From JAFGHJ01 sp964418485 (GTDB lineage Bacteria; Hydrothermota; UBA3072), in assembly GCA_964418485.1 (NCBI GenBank), contig CAYQMH010000002.1, positions 1-64,000 of the forward strand: DNA of 64,000 nt, written 5' to 3'. The translations under genes and the position numbers were made by a program. The notes beneath the pieces are model-generated. The model worked only from the letters and a program-made list of their open reading frames with translations. It was not told where the DNA came from and searched no databases. Every line of letters begins with the position of its first letter. Position 1 is the stretch's first letter. Positions 52,169-58,116 of the stretch are shown piece after piece.

Positions 52169-52262
52169 TATTTACTCTTAGGTAGTACGACATTTCATAC
52201 AGCTTGCCCATAGTCAAACTTGTTCGTTTATGCTCCTGTTTAATACTAGTTGTTGAATTCAT
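52152..52262 (-). CDS. 36-aa leaderless small ORF behind promoter block P1
   Basis: The ATG is part of the repeated promoter block: TATAAT (52270-52275), then 7 nt, then ATGAATTCAA. The peptide begins MNSTTSIKQEHKRTS and is basic. Its first residues resemble those of the frame at 52725-52889 (MNSIVSIQ), and the DNA similarity continues about 30 bp past the ATG. Its stop lies 17 nt inside the next gene, which suggests coupling. Whether the peptide matters is unknown. Confidence 0.4.
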   Translation of the reverse strand: MNSTTSIKQEHKRTSLTMGKLYEMSYYLRVNNEYFY

Positions 52263-52269
52263 GATAATT

Positions 52270-52297
52270 ATTATAGTCATTTTACTTTAACTGTTAA
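52270..52297 (-). promoter_or_regulatory. repeated promoter block P1
   Basis: Minus strand TTAACA (52292-52297), 16-bp spacer containing AAGTAAAATGAC, TATAAT (52270-52275), followed by AATTATCATGAATTC. It is the most diverged -35 of the set. Confidence 0.7.
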
Positions 52298-52301
52298 GCT
52301 T

Positions 52302-52374
52302 CAGCTACATAATGTTCCGCCTGTCCGCGTCTGGGGTGGATAGGGTAAAGGACATTAGCCCACAACGTATATGC
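52302..52374 (-). other. attC-like imperfect palindrome (speculative)
   Basis: On the minus strand GCCTAAC (52366-52372) fits the R-Y-Y-Y-A-A-C box of integron attC sites. It is followed by ACAGCATATACGTTG, and 30-odd nt later by GAACATTATGTAGCTG, which can pair back with bulged bases. The closing GTTRRRY box is only approximate (GTTAAAG at 52287-52293). No integrase is in the window. Confidence 0.2.
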
Positions 52375-52412
52375 TGTGTTAGGCGATGCTCTGGTGGCCT
52401 TGTATTTGGACC

Positions 52413-52685
52413 TTATTGTTTCTTGGTATTTTCCTCAATCTTAACCTGACAAAGGGCTGTCTGAGCCTGTAATTTAAGCGAGAAGGCTTTCTCTCTGCCA
52501 ATGTAAAAACCAATCGCTCCGAAGATTACTAAACCAAGAAGTGCTACACCTGCTCCCTTTACTGCGTATCCGACGATACCACCGATTAAAGCACCTACAA
52601 TTGTGCATTTCGCAATGATCGTATTTGCCTTTCTGTGCAGACGGTCGGCGAACTCGTATATAACTTTTGGGTCATATTGGACCAT
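52413..52685 (-). CDS. small two-helix membrane protein
   Basis: A 90-residue protein: amphipathic N-terminal helix (DPKVIYEFADRLHRKANTI), two hydrophobic helices in a Gly-rich zipper pattern (IVGALIGGIVGYAVKG and VALLGLVIFGAIGFYIGREKA), then a charged tail ending in NTKKQ. Such MVQYDP-type small membrane proteins are seen scattered in bacteria; no function is known to me. ATG at 52685 is chosen because AGGAGG lies 8 nt upstream. It follows the 54-codon frame of block P2. Confidence 0.68.
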   Translation of the reverse strand: MVQYDPKVIYEFADRLHRKANTIIAKCTIVGALIGGIVGYAVKGAGVALLGLVIFGAIGFYIGREKAFSLKLQAQTALCQVKIEENTKKQ

Positions 52686-52724
52686 ATAAATCACCTCCTT
52701 CTTGTGTTTTTTCGCTTAACATAT

Positions 52725-52889
52725 TCATAAATGCATTGCAGATATCCTCCCAATTTTGCAGTGTAGATGCAATGCGGATATACCGTTTTTAGGAGAATTG
52801 CCAGAATATCCTTCTAAATATTTTTGCTGTATATCACTTTCTTTTTTAAAATTTAGATTGTCCATTTGAATACTAACTATTGAATTCAT
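52725..52889 (-). CDS. 54-aa leaderless small ORF behind promoter block P2
   Basis: ATG at 52889 is 7 nt after TATAAT (52897-52902) in the repeated block. The peptide begins MNSIVSIQMDNLNFKKES and ends with HLHCKIGRISAMHL. It contains no membrane segment. It may be a real small protein, a leader of the 90-aa gene 40 nt downstream, or the remnant of a gene behind a captured promoter. Confidence 0.4.
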   Translation of the reverse strand: MNSIVSIQMDNLNFKKESDIQQKYLEGYSGNSPKNGISALHLHCKIGRISAMHL

Positions 52890-52896
52890 GATAATT

Positions 52897-52924
52897 ATTA
52901 TAATCATTTTACTTAGACTGTCAA
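52897..52924 (-). promoter_or_regulatory. repeated promoter block P2
   Basis: Minus strand TTGACA (52919-52924), 16-bp spacer GTCTAAGTAAAATGAT, TATAAT (52897-52902), then AATTATCATGAATTC. Confidence 0.82.
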
Positions 52925-53030
52925 GCATAAGAACAGCAAATGCCGTCAGCTGTCAGTTTTATCTCGAAACCCGTAACCACAACTTTAATCAACTACAAAG
53001 GACACATTTTTATATGTTCATCTTTATTTA

Positions 53031-53288
53031 TTATTTAATGATACTCTTAATTCTTTCTGCATATTTTCGAGATTCTTTTAAATCCAGGTTTAAGTTAAAT
53101 GCCTCATTTAAAACTTGAGTCAATAACTTGTTAATCCTCTCAATCGAGCTATTTTCATCAATAAAAAAGAGAATATCTGTTGCTTCGATTTCGTAATTTT
53201 CTAAATCAGGAATTAGTTTGGCTCGCTCTCCTAAAGGATTCCATTCGGTTAATACTTGTTTGACTTTATTTATGTGTTCTTCATTCAT
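53031..53288 (-). CDS. small acidic protein of unknown function
   Basis: An 85-residue, mainly helical, acidic protein (EEHINKVKQVLTEWNPLGERAKLIPDLENYEIEATDIL... in three pieces). The E-W-N-P-L-G turn after a first helix recalls short DUF1871-like proteins, but similarity is too weak to name it. ATG at 53288 with AAGG upstream. It lies between the methyltransferase gene and block P2 on the same strand. Confidence 0.55.
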   Translation of the reverse strand: MNEEHINKVKQVLTEWNPLGERAKLIPDLENYEIEATDILFFIDENSSIERINKLLTQVLNEAFNLNLDLKESRKYAERIKSIIK

Positions 53289-53390
53289 TTTTGCCTTAGT
53301 GAAATATTTGCCGAATCATTATTCTTAAAGATTAATAATAAGTTCCAGCATAAAAGAAGTTTTTGTAAAGCAAAAAAAGGCATTAACTTT

Positions 53391-54287
53391 TTATGCTGTG
53401 TTATACGGCATTTCAGTCGTATTTACACGTGCCTCACTAATAAACTTCTCCATTTTTTCAAACTTTATCTCTATTTCATTATATAAAGTTCGTCCTTCTT
53501 GTTGAAATCTTTTCGTTGCCTTCTCACAATATTCTGGATCGATCTCAACGCCAATACTATTTCTGTTAGTCTTCATCGCTGCGAGCATTGTTGTCCCTGT
53601 TCCAGAGAAGGGATCGAGGACCGTGTCTCCCCAGAATGAAAACATTCTGACTAATCTATATGCCAACTCAAATGGGAACGGCGCTGGATGGTTTTTTGTT
53701 GATGTTCCATGAATATTCCAAATTTGACGAAACCATTCCTTATATTCTTTCTTATTAATCTTACTTAACTGACGTTGTTCAATTGTTGGTTTACGGTAGC
53801 CACCAGGTTTTCGTTGCATGAGGATAAATTCGATATCATTTTTAATGATAGCATTAGGTTCGTAAGGTTTACCGAAAAATTTAGTGCCATTATTAACCTC
53901 GTAAGTAGCTTTAGCAATCTTATACCAAATAATTGGATTTAAGTTGTCAAAACCTATTTTCCGGCATGATACTGCTATATCTGCATGGAGTGGAACTACA
54001 ACATGCCTGCCAAAATTTCTTCGTGATAAACACACATCTCCGACTACACAAATTAACCTTCCTCCAGGAACTAAAATACGGTAGCAATGTTGCCAAACTT
54101 TCGATAGTTCTTCTATAAATTTCTCGTAGTCTTCAATGTGTCCCATCTGATTAGGATGTTCGCGATATCTTTTGAGTGTCCAGTATGGAGGTGAAGTAAT
54201 GACCAAATGAATACTCTCATCTGGTATGAATGATAGATTCCGGGCATCACCTTGAATTAAACGATGCGTTGTTTTTTTGTTGGACAT
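53391..54287 (-). CDS. DNA methyltransferase of a type II R-M system (beta class, N4-cytosine or N6-adenine)
   Basis: 298 residues. The catalytic motif TSPPYWTLK (about 31-39) precedes the SAM-binding motif DTVLDPFSGTGTTMLAA (about 215-231), the order of beta-class amino-methyltransferases. SPPY is more typical of N4-cytosine than of N6-adenine enzymes. VGVEID and a helical end follow. Its ATG directly follows the stop of the gene at 54288-55106 (TAAATG), pairing it with a likely endonuclease. Recognition sequence cannot be inferred. Confidence 0.88.
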   Translation of the reverse strand: MSNKKTTHRLIQGDARNLSFIPDESIHLVITSPPYWTLKRYREHPNQMGHIEDYEKFIEELSKVWQHCYRILVPGGRLICVVGDVCLSRRNFGRHVVVPLHADIAVSCRKIGFDNLNPIIWYKIAKATYEVNNGTKFFGKPYEPNAIIKNDIEFILMQRKPGGYRKPTIEQRQLSKINKKEYKEWFRQIWNIHGTSTKNHPAPFPFELAYRLVRMFSFWGDTVLDPFSGTGTTMLAAMKTNRNSIGVEIDPEYCEKATKRFQQEGRTLYNEIEIKFEKMEKFISEARVNTTEMPYNTA

Positions 54288-55106
54288 TTATTTTGACACC
54301 CCGAGAGTTGAAAGGAGCATTCTGATTGCATTTTCGATAGATTCTTTTGCCTCGGACGCAAAAATAATACTGTCAATGTCCTTCGAACGGAGGCGATTCT
54401 GAATATTGATATGTTCTTCGATAAACGGATAATAAACAACAGTCCCAAACTTACTGTTCGGAAAAGCTGACTTTAGCTTGGCAGCTTTATTAACGATTTC
54501 ATCGCAGCGTTTATGAATATCCCTTCTGGCCTCAATTCTCTTTATATCTATTCCAACTTTAATATCACCCGACTTAGGGTTTGCAGCATCTAACTCAAAC
54601 TGCTCTCCCTCAACTACGAACATTCGCTTATGAAACAGTAAAACACCAAATCGATTTAGACTTCCGAGGATTAGTTTCTCCCAGCGCCCCTTTCTCTTTC
54701 TAATTTCCTTATCGATAAAAGCCACTCTATCAATCTGGCTGAGTGATGGAATCTCCAGATAGGATGGTAAAAATGGTTTAATGTATCCGGCAATCACTTT
54801 GGCTTGGTCGTTGTTCCATCGAGGACTATATGTATCTACGTTCTTGATAGAGATGTCCCTTTCGAGTGCTCTTGCTGCGACGTTACAAGCAGCTAAAAGT
54901 GGTTTAAGAATAAGAGGATGCCTAACTATAGCTTTTGCAAGATCAAAAGCACTCATACTCGCAAAGACAATGACTTCTACCTCTCGCTTTTCTATAAAAT
55001 TAGAGAACGCTTCTCGTAGTGTTTTTTCTATATCTTTTTGCCGTAGGTTTGCGTCATCCTTAACCCATTCCATGTAGTCCACATGACTTCCATATTTATC
55101 TGGCAT
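54288..55106 (-). CDS. probable type II restriction endonuclease
   Basis: A 272-residue protein not matching a family I know by name. The role is inferred from its position directly upstream of the methyltransferase and from a PD-(D/E)XK-like centre: EQFELDAANPKSGDIKVGIDIKRIEAR (about 167-193, in two overlapping pieces), with an upstream acidic residue and D-I-K on a hydrophobic strand, then helix RDIHKRCDEIVNKAAKLK and strand KFGTVVYYPF. The N-terminal half is helical. Preceded by block P3 and a 45-codon small frame. A methyl-directed nuclease or accessory protein is a less likely alternative. Confidence 0.6.
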   Translation of the reverse strand: MPDKYGSHVDYMEWVKDDANLRQKDIEKTLREAFSNFIEKREVEVIVFASMSAFDLAKAIVRHPLILKPLLAACNVAARALERDISIKNVDTYSPRWNNDQAKVIAGYIKPFLPSYLEIPSLSQIDRVAFIDKEIRKRKGRWEKLILGSLNRFGVLLFHKRMFVVEGEQFELDAANPKSGDIKVGIDIKRIEARRDIHKRCDEIVNKAAKLKSAFPNSKFGTVVYYPFIEEHINIQNRLRSKDIDSIIFASEAKESIENAIRMLLSTLGVSK

Positions 55107-55145
55107 TATATATCCTCCACATTGTCGGCCAAAATTTCACCTACC

Positions 55146-55283
55146 TTATTCATAGACAAAGTATCTCAATTTCTTTCTTTGACACGGTGTCGCAATAGAG
55201 ATAGCTTTTTGCCGTTTTATAACTGTTTTTCTTGATAGGTGTTCTCTGTAAAAGTCTTCAAGATACATTGTTATTGAGTTCAT
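55146..55283 (-). CDS. 45-aa leaderless small ORF behind promoter block P3
   Basis: ATG at 55283 lies 7 nt after TATAAT (55291-55296). The peptide starts MNSITMYLEDFYREHLSRK and is strongly basic (RKKLRYFVYE end). It ends 40 nt before the endonuclease gene. It could be a leader or a small controller of the R-M operon; there is no recognisable helix-turn-helix. Confidence 0.4.
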   Translation of the reverse strand: MNSITMYLEDFYREHLSRKTVIKRQKAISIATPCQRKKLRYFVYE

Positions 55284-55290
55284 GATAATT

Positions 55291-55318
55291 ATTATAGTTA
55301 TTTTACTTAGGCTGTCAA
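55291..55318 (-). promoter_or_regulatory. repeated promoter block P3 (R-M operon)
   Basis: Minus strand TTGACA (55313-55318), 16-bp spacer GCCTAAGTAAAATAAC, TATAAT (55291-55296), then AATTATCATGAACTC. Confidence 0.85.
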
Positions 55319-55341
55319 GTTTAGGAAAAACAAAATATTAT

Positions 55342-56172
55342 TTATTTTGGAATAGGTAATTTTATTATTCCGTCCTCAACAGAAACATATAGACTTTTTT
55401 CGTCAAATCCTTTACCTCCGAGGGCTACACCGATTGAAGTCTTTAGCGGTTTCTGAGAGAGATATATAAGTTTCCCGCTGATATCGATTTTTATCGCGTT
55501 GTCGATTGTGCTTGCATATATATTGTTATTATTATCCCTGCACAAGTAAAACATTTTGGTATTATTGATAATTACCTTAGGTTTTGCGGAAATACTATCT
55601 GAATTTAATTTGAATTTGATTATTCTGTTTCCTTCTCTTGCATACAAATTTTCATTATTGCTGTCAATAACTATACTCGTAAGAACAAACGGACCGGTGG
55701 TATCGCTTTTGAAAAAGATATCCTTTTTGCCTTCCGGAGTGATTTTATAAATGATACCTTTTAAATCATCTGCAACATAAATATTTCCATTGTTGTCCAT
55801 CTTCACATCGAAACATAATGAAAATCCATCTGCGATTGTTTCGATATTACCGTCCGGAGAGACTTTTAGTAGTTTATTTCCTACTGTTATAAATATGCCA
55901 TTGTTATCGTCGATATAAATTCCGGGACCGATAAAACTTCCTTCAAGTACGGCTGTATTAGTAATTTTTCCATCCGGTGTAACTTTGGATAATGTTCCAT
56001 TACCCGTTTCCGGGGCGTTTATCATATACATTAAGCCATTATTATCAAAAGCAATACCATATGGTCTATTACCAGAAGTTTTTAGAAAATAATCCGGTTC
56101 ATCCGAATTGGCAGATGCGCAACTCAATATCAATAAAATAGAAAAGATAAAGAAGTTTTTTAGTGACTTCAT
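55342..56172 (-). CDS. secreted beta-propeller (NHL/SMP-30-like) lipoprotein
   Basis: 276 residues: lipoprotein signal (FFIFSILLILSCASA, Cys18 as candidate lipidation site), then about six propeller blades with repeats of the form 'Y-G-I-A-F-D-N-N-G-x-M-Y' / 'V-K-M-D-N-N-G-N-I-Y-V-A' / 'I-T-P-E-G-K'. These are the pattern of NHL or SMP-30/gluconolactonase-like proteins. No catalytic metal-site residues are evident, so a binding role at the cell envelope is more likely than lactonase activity. Promoter block P4 lies 20 nt upstream, here with a normal AAGGAGG instead of the leaderless ATG. Confidence 0.72.
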   Translation of the reverse strand: MKSLKNFFIFSILLILSCASANSDEPDYFLKTSGNRPYGIAFDNNGLMYMINAPETGNGTLSKVTPDGKITNTAVLEGSFIGPGIYIDDNNGIFITVGNKLLKVSPDGNIETIADGFSLCFDVKMDNNGNIYVADDLKGIIYKITPEGKKDIFFKSDTTGPFVLTSIVIDSNNENLYAREGNRIIKFKLNSDSISAKPKVIINNTKMFYLCRDNNNNIYASTIDNAIKIDISGKLIYLSQKPLKTSIGVALGGKGFDEKSLYVSVEDGIIKLPIPK

Positions 56173-56191
56173 CCGGAGCCTCCTTAAAATT

Positions 56192-56219
56192 ATTATAATT
56201 GTTTTACTTAGGCTGTCAA
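56192..56219 (-). promoter_or_regulatory. repeated promoter block P4
   Basis: Minus strand TTGACA (56214-56219), 16-bp spacer GCCTAAGTAAAACAAT, TATAAT (56192-56197). After the -10 box the sequence departs from the other copies (AATTTTAAGGAGG), supplying a Shine-Dalgarno for the lipoprotein gene. Confidence 0.82.
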
Positions 56220-56258
56220 AAATAGGAACAATATAATGATACGAAGAGCACGAATAAT

Positions 56259-56606
56259 TTATGTTTTTGCTTCTAAATCCTTTAATATCTTCTTAATCAA
56301 AGGTTTAATTTTTGGTATCTCTTTTTTTATCGTCTCCCAAACAAGTTCGTATTTTATTCCGAAATAAAAATGAATTAACCTATCTCTCATCCCAGCCATA
56401 TCTTTCCAGGGAATAGCGGAATATTTCTGTTTAATCTCTTCCGCTATGCTTTTTGTTGCTTCTCCAATGATTTCAAATTTCCTTATCACAGCGCTGGATA
56501 CTATATCGTTATTTTTAAAAGATTCAACATCCAACCCTTTTACAAATTGCTCTATGGCATCCATTGCTGTTAGAATGTCTTTTAGATACAGTTTTGGGTC
56601 TCTCAT
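56259..56606 (-). CDS. hepT: HEPN-domain toxin (HepT/DUF86 type)
   Basis: A 115-residue all-helical HEPN ribonuclease of the DUF86 family, with the R-x4-H motif intact in MRDRLIHFYFG (about 74-84) and the conserved FEIIGEATKSI (about 49-59). The ATG overlaps the stop of the MNT gene (ATGA). In HepT/MntA systems the MNT protein neutralises the toxin by AMPylating a tyrosine near the motif; here Tyr follows as HFYFG, matching the R-x4-H-x-Y arrangement. Confidence 0.9.
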   Translation of the reverse strand: MRDPKLYLKDILTAMDAIEQFVKGLDVESFKNNDIVSSAVIRKFEIIGEATKSIAEEIKQKYSAIPWKDMAGMRDRLIHFYFGIKYELVWETIKKEIPKIKPLIKKILKDLEAKT

Positions 56607-56893
56607 AGGTAAACAGCTTCCTTTAAAATGGTGTTTTTAATTTCTTCTCTGATTGTATCAACTGGGACAATATCTACTTTTAAGTTGAGTTCACTCTCTA
56701 CATAATCTGCCAGTCCAACAAAATCAAAGAGCGTTGCACCCTCAGAAAATTCTACAAGAATATCGACGTCGCTATTTTCTTTTTGCTCTCCTCTCACATA
56801 AGAGCCAAAAATTCCTTTAATTTCAGCTTTATACTTTCGTTTTATTTCATCTTTTAGTTCTTGCAAAGACTTTATAATTTCCTGTTTAGTCAT
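56603..56893 (-). CDS. mntA: MntA-type minimal nucleotidyltransferase antitoxin
   Basis: About 96 residues from ATG 56893 (GAAGGA lies 6 nt upstream; an in-frame GTG at 56911 lacks one). Signature GIFGSYVRGEQKENSDVDILVEF (about 30-52, shown as family blocks GSYVRG and SDVDILVE), and a third acidic residue in KVDIVP. Such proteins AMPylate and inactivate their HEPN partner, encoded immediately downstream. Promoter TTGACT-N17-TATAGT at 56923-56951. Confidence 0.9.
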   Translation of the reverse strand: MTKQEIIKSLQELKDEIKRKYKAEIKGIFGSYVRGEQKENSDVDILVEFSEGATLFDFVGLADYVESELNLKVDIVPVDTIREEIKNTILKEAVYL

Positions 56894-56922
56894 ATTTATT
56901 CCTTCAGGCACTGTTATGTTAA

Positions 56923-56951
56923 ACTATAAACAAAATTTGCTGGAAAGTCAA
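56923..56951 (-). promoter_or_regulatory. promoter of the MNT/HEPN pair
   Basis: Minus strand TTGACT (56946-56951), 17-bp spacer, TATAGT (56923-56928), about 30 nt before the ATG. Confidence 0.55.
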
Positions 56952-57000
56952 GAGATGATGGAGAGATAGACGAAGTAATTTGTTTGTATCACGATACTAG

Positions 57001-57043
57001 CTAAATCACCGTAGTGCTTTTTGAGTTCATAAAATTTATTATA
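57001..57043 (-). promoter_or_regulatory. truncated copy of the repeated promoter block (P6)
   Basis: Minus strand TATAAT (57038-57043), then AAATTTT and ATGAACTCAA as in block P3, giving a 9-codon frame that stops at 57001. No TTGACA is found 16 bp upstream, so this copy is probably decayed. Confidence 0.4.
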
Positions 57044-57048
57044 ATTAT

Positions 57049-57264
57049 CTATTGTTGCTGTACTTTGTCATGCGCAGGGTGCTTTTCTATTACTATATTA
57101 AACTTCTCTTTTAATTCTTTTATTCCTTCTTCTGTGATGTAATGCTGGCTTTTGCGGCCTACTTTTTCTTCAATCATCCAGCCTTGTTTAACACAATAAC
57201 TCAGGAAACTTCCGCCAACGTAAAATGGATTGATTTTATAAAGTTTCTTTTCTTTACTATCCAT
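57049..57264 (-). CDS. small winged-helix-like protein
   Basis: A 71-residue protein: short basic N-terminus, helix FLSYCVKQGWMIEE, then a wing-like strand-turn-strand GRKSQHYITEEGIKELKEKF. This resembles the second half of a small winged-helix domain such as in transcriptional regulators or R-M controllers. No family name can be given. ATG at 57264 has AGGAGG 11 nt upstream. Block P5 drives it directly. Confidence 0.6.
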   Translation of the reverse strand: MDSKEKKLYKINPFYVGGSFLSYCVKQGWMIEEKVGRKSQHYITEEGIKELKEKFNIVIEKHPAHDKVQQQ

Positions 57265-57300
57265 TTTATAAATTTCCTCCTATTAAAATCATGATAATTA

Positions 57301-57328
57301 TTATTAGTTATTTTACTTAGGCTGTCAA
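57301..57328 (-). promoter_or_regulatory. repeated promoter block P5
   Basis: Minus strand TTGACA (57323-57328), 16-bp spacer GCCTAAGTAAAATAAC, TAATAA (57301-57306), then TAATTATCATGATTTTAATA and a Shine-Dalgarno for the 71-aa gene. Confidence 0.78.
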
Positions 57329-57334
57329 GTTTAG

Positions 57335-57425
57335 AAGCAACAAATCACACGAATTGCACGAATAACACAAATTTTTTAAAGCTAAGAGCCAAAGGCGAAG
57401 GTTGAGGGCGAAAAGCTTTGTTTAA
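57335..57425. repeat. dispersed repeat fragments
   Basis: GCAACAAATCACACGAATTG, CACGAATAACACAAATTTT, followed by an 'aaagctaagagccaaaggcgaagg' type tract (57377-57401) akin to those flanking the four-helix gene. Confidence 0.5.
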
Positions 57426-57426
57426 C

Positions 57427-57463
57427 AAAAAAACCACAAAAACGGGATGTTTTTGTGGTTTTT
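57427..57463 (-). terminator. intrinsic terminator of the DUF5684 gene
   Basis: Perfect 12-bp stem AACCACAAAAAC / GTTTTTGTGGTT with a GGGAT loop; on the minus strand it is followed by TTTTTTT. It lies about 35 nt after the stop codon at 57496. T-runs on both sides could let it work in both directions. Confidence 0.88.
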
Positions 57464-57495
57464 GTAGATTCGAATGAATCTAAAGTGGAATTATA

Positions 57496-57855
57496 CTATC
57501 CAGTGTATTTGGCACCGCCGAAGCCAAGTATAGGGTAAAATATTATGGGAAGAAGTATCAAACCTGCTGTGAAACCACCACCCTGTCCGAATTTCTTCGC
57601 GAGTTCGATATTGACGATAATATATATTACTACGTTAACAAACGGTATGAGCCAGAGGATGAACCACCATAACGGTTTATCCACTACTTCCAGTAAAACT
57701 ATTATGTTGTAAATAGGTATTATAGCTGCCCAGCCTGGTTTTCCAGCTTTGGTGAAAATTTTCCACATACCGATAATGTACAAAAGAATGATTGCTAAAT
57801 AGACAATAACTATACCTGCAGACATTCCTGCAGATGGATAATCTCCGTAATCCAT
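57496..57855 (-). CDS. DUF5684 small membrane protein
   Basis: 119 residues with four predicted transmembrane segments. The family pattern is clear: MSAGIVIVYLAIILLYIIGMWKIF (in order), KAGKPGWAAIIPIYNIIVLLEVV, KPLWWFILWLIPFVNVVIYIIVNIELAKKFG and the Gly-rich end ILPIIFYPILGFG. The role of the family is not known. Own promoter (57888-57916), AGGAGG before the ATG, and terminator behind make it a single-gene unit. Confidence 0.85.
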   Translation of the reverse strand: MDYGDYPSAGMSAGIVIVYLAIILLYIIGMWKIFTKAGKPGWAAIIPIYNIIVLLEVVDKPLWWFILWLIPFVNVVIYIIVNIELAKKFGQGGGFTAGLILLPIIFYPILGFGGAKYTG

Positions 57856-57887
57856 AAATACACCTCCTTTTTTAATTGTTTAATATC

Positions 57888-57916
57888 TTTATAAGAGATT
57901 TTCACTATAATGTCAA
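57888..57916 (-). promoter_or_regulatory. promoter of the DUF5684 gene
   Basis: Minus strand TTGACA (57911-57916), 17-bp spacer, TATAAA (57888-57893). The -35 region (CATATTGACATTATA) is very like that of the fibre operon at 13150. Confidence 0.65.
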
Positions 57917-57967
57917 TATGAAAAATTTTTTTGCCACGAAGACACTAAGACACAAAGTCCTTGGATC

Positions 57968-58034
57968 GTTGGTCTGTTGGTCGGTTAGTCCGTAAAAATA
58001 ACGCACCAACACACCCACGCACTAACCCACTAAC
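57968..58034. repeat. GT/AC-rich imperfect hairpin repeat, copy 2
   Basis: GTTGGTCTGTTGGTCGGTTA ... CCAACACACCCACGCACTAAC matches 28021-28095 over nearly its whole length, minus one internal GGTCCGTT unit. It is preceded by GCCACGAAGACACTAAGACAC (57932-57952), a module of the dispersed repeat family. Confidence 0.7.
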
Positions 58035-58046
58035 TTTATTTAACGC

Positions 58047-58075
58047 TTGACAGCGAGTGTATTATTCCTTATTCT
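58047..58075 (+). promoter_or_regulatory. promoter of the FAD oxidoreductase gene
   Basis: TTGACA (58047-58052), 17-bp spacer, TATTCT (58070-58075), about 40 nt before the ATG at 58117. Confidence 0.5.
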
Positions 58076-58116
58076 TTCGAGGGAATTAATATTATTATGA
58101 GATTGGGGTTTATTGG

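Noticed and set aside
52890..52928. Extending the 54-aa frame upstream to an ATG at 52928
   Set aside because: That start lies upstream of, or inside, the -35/-10 elements of block P2 and adds an Ile-rich run encoded by the promoter itself.
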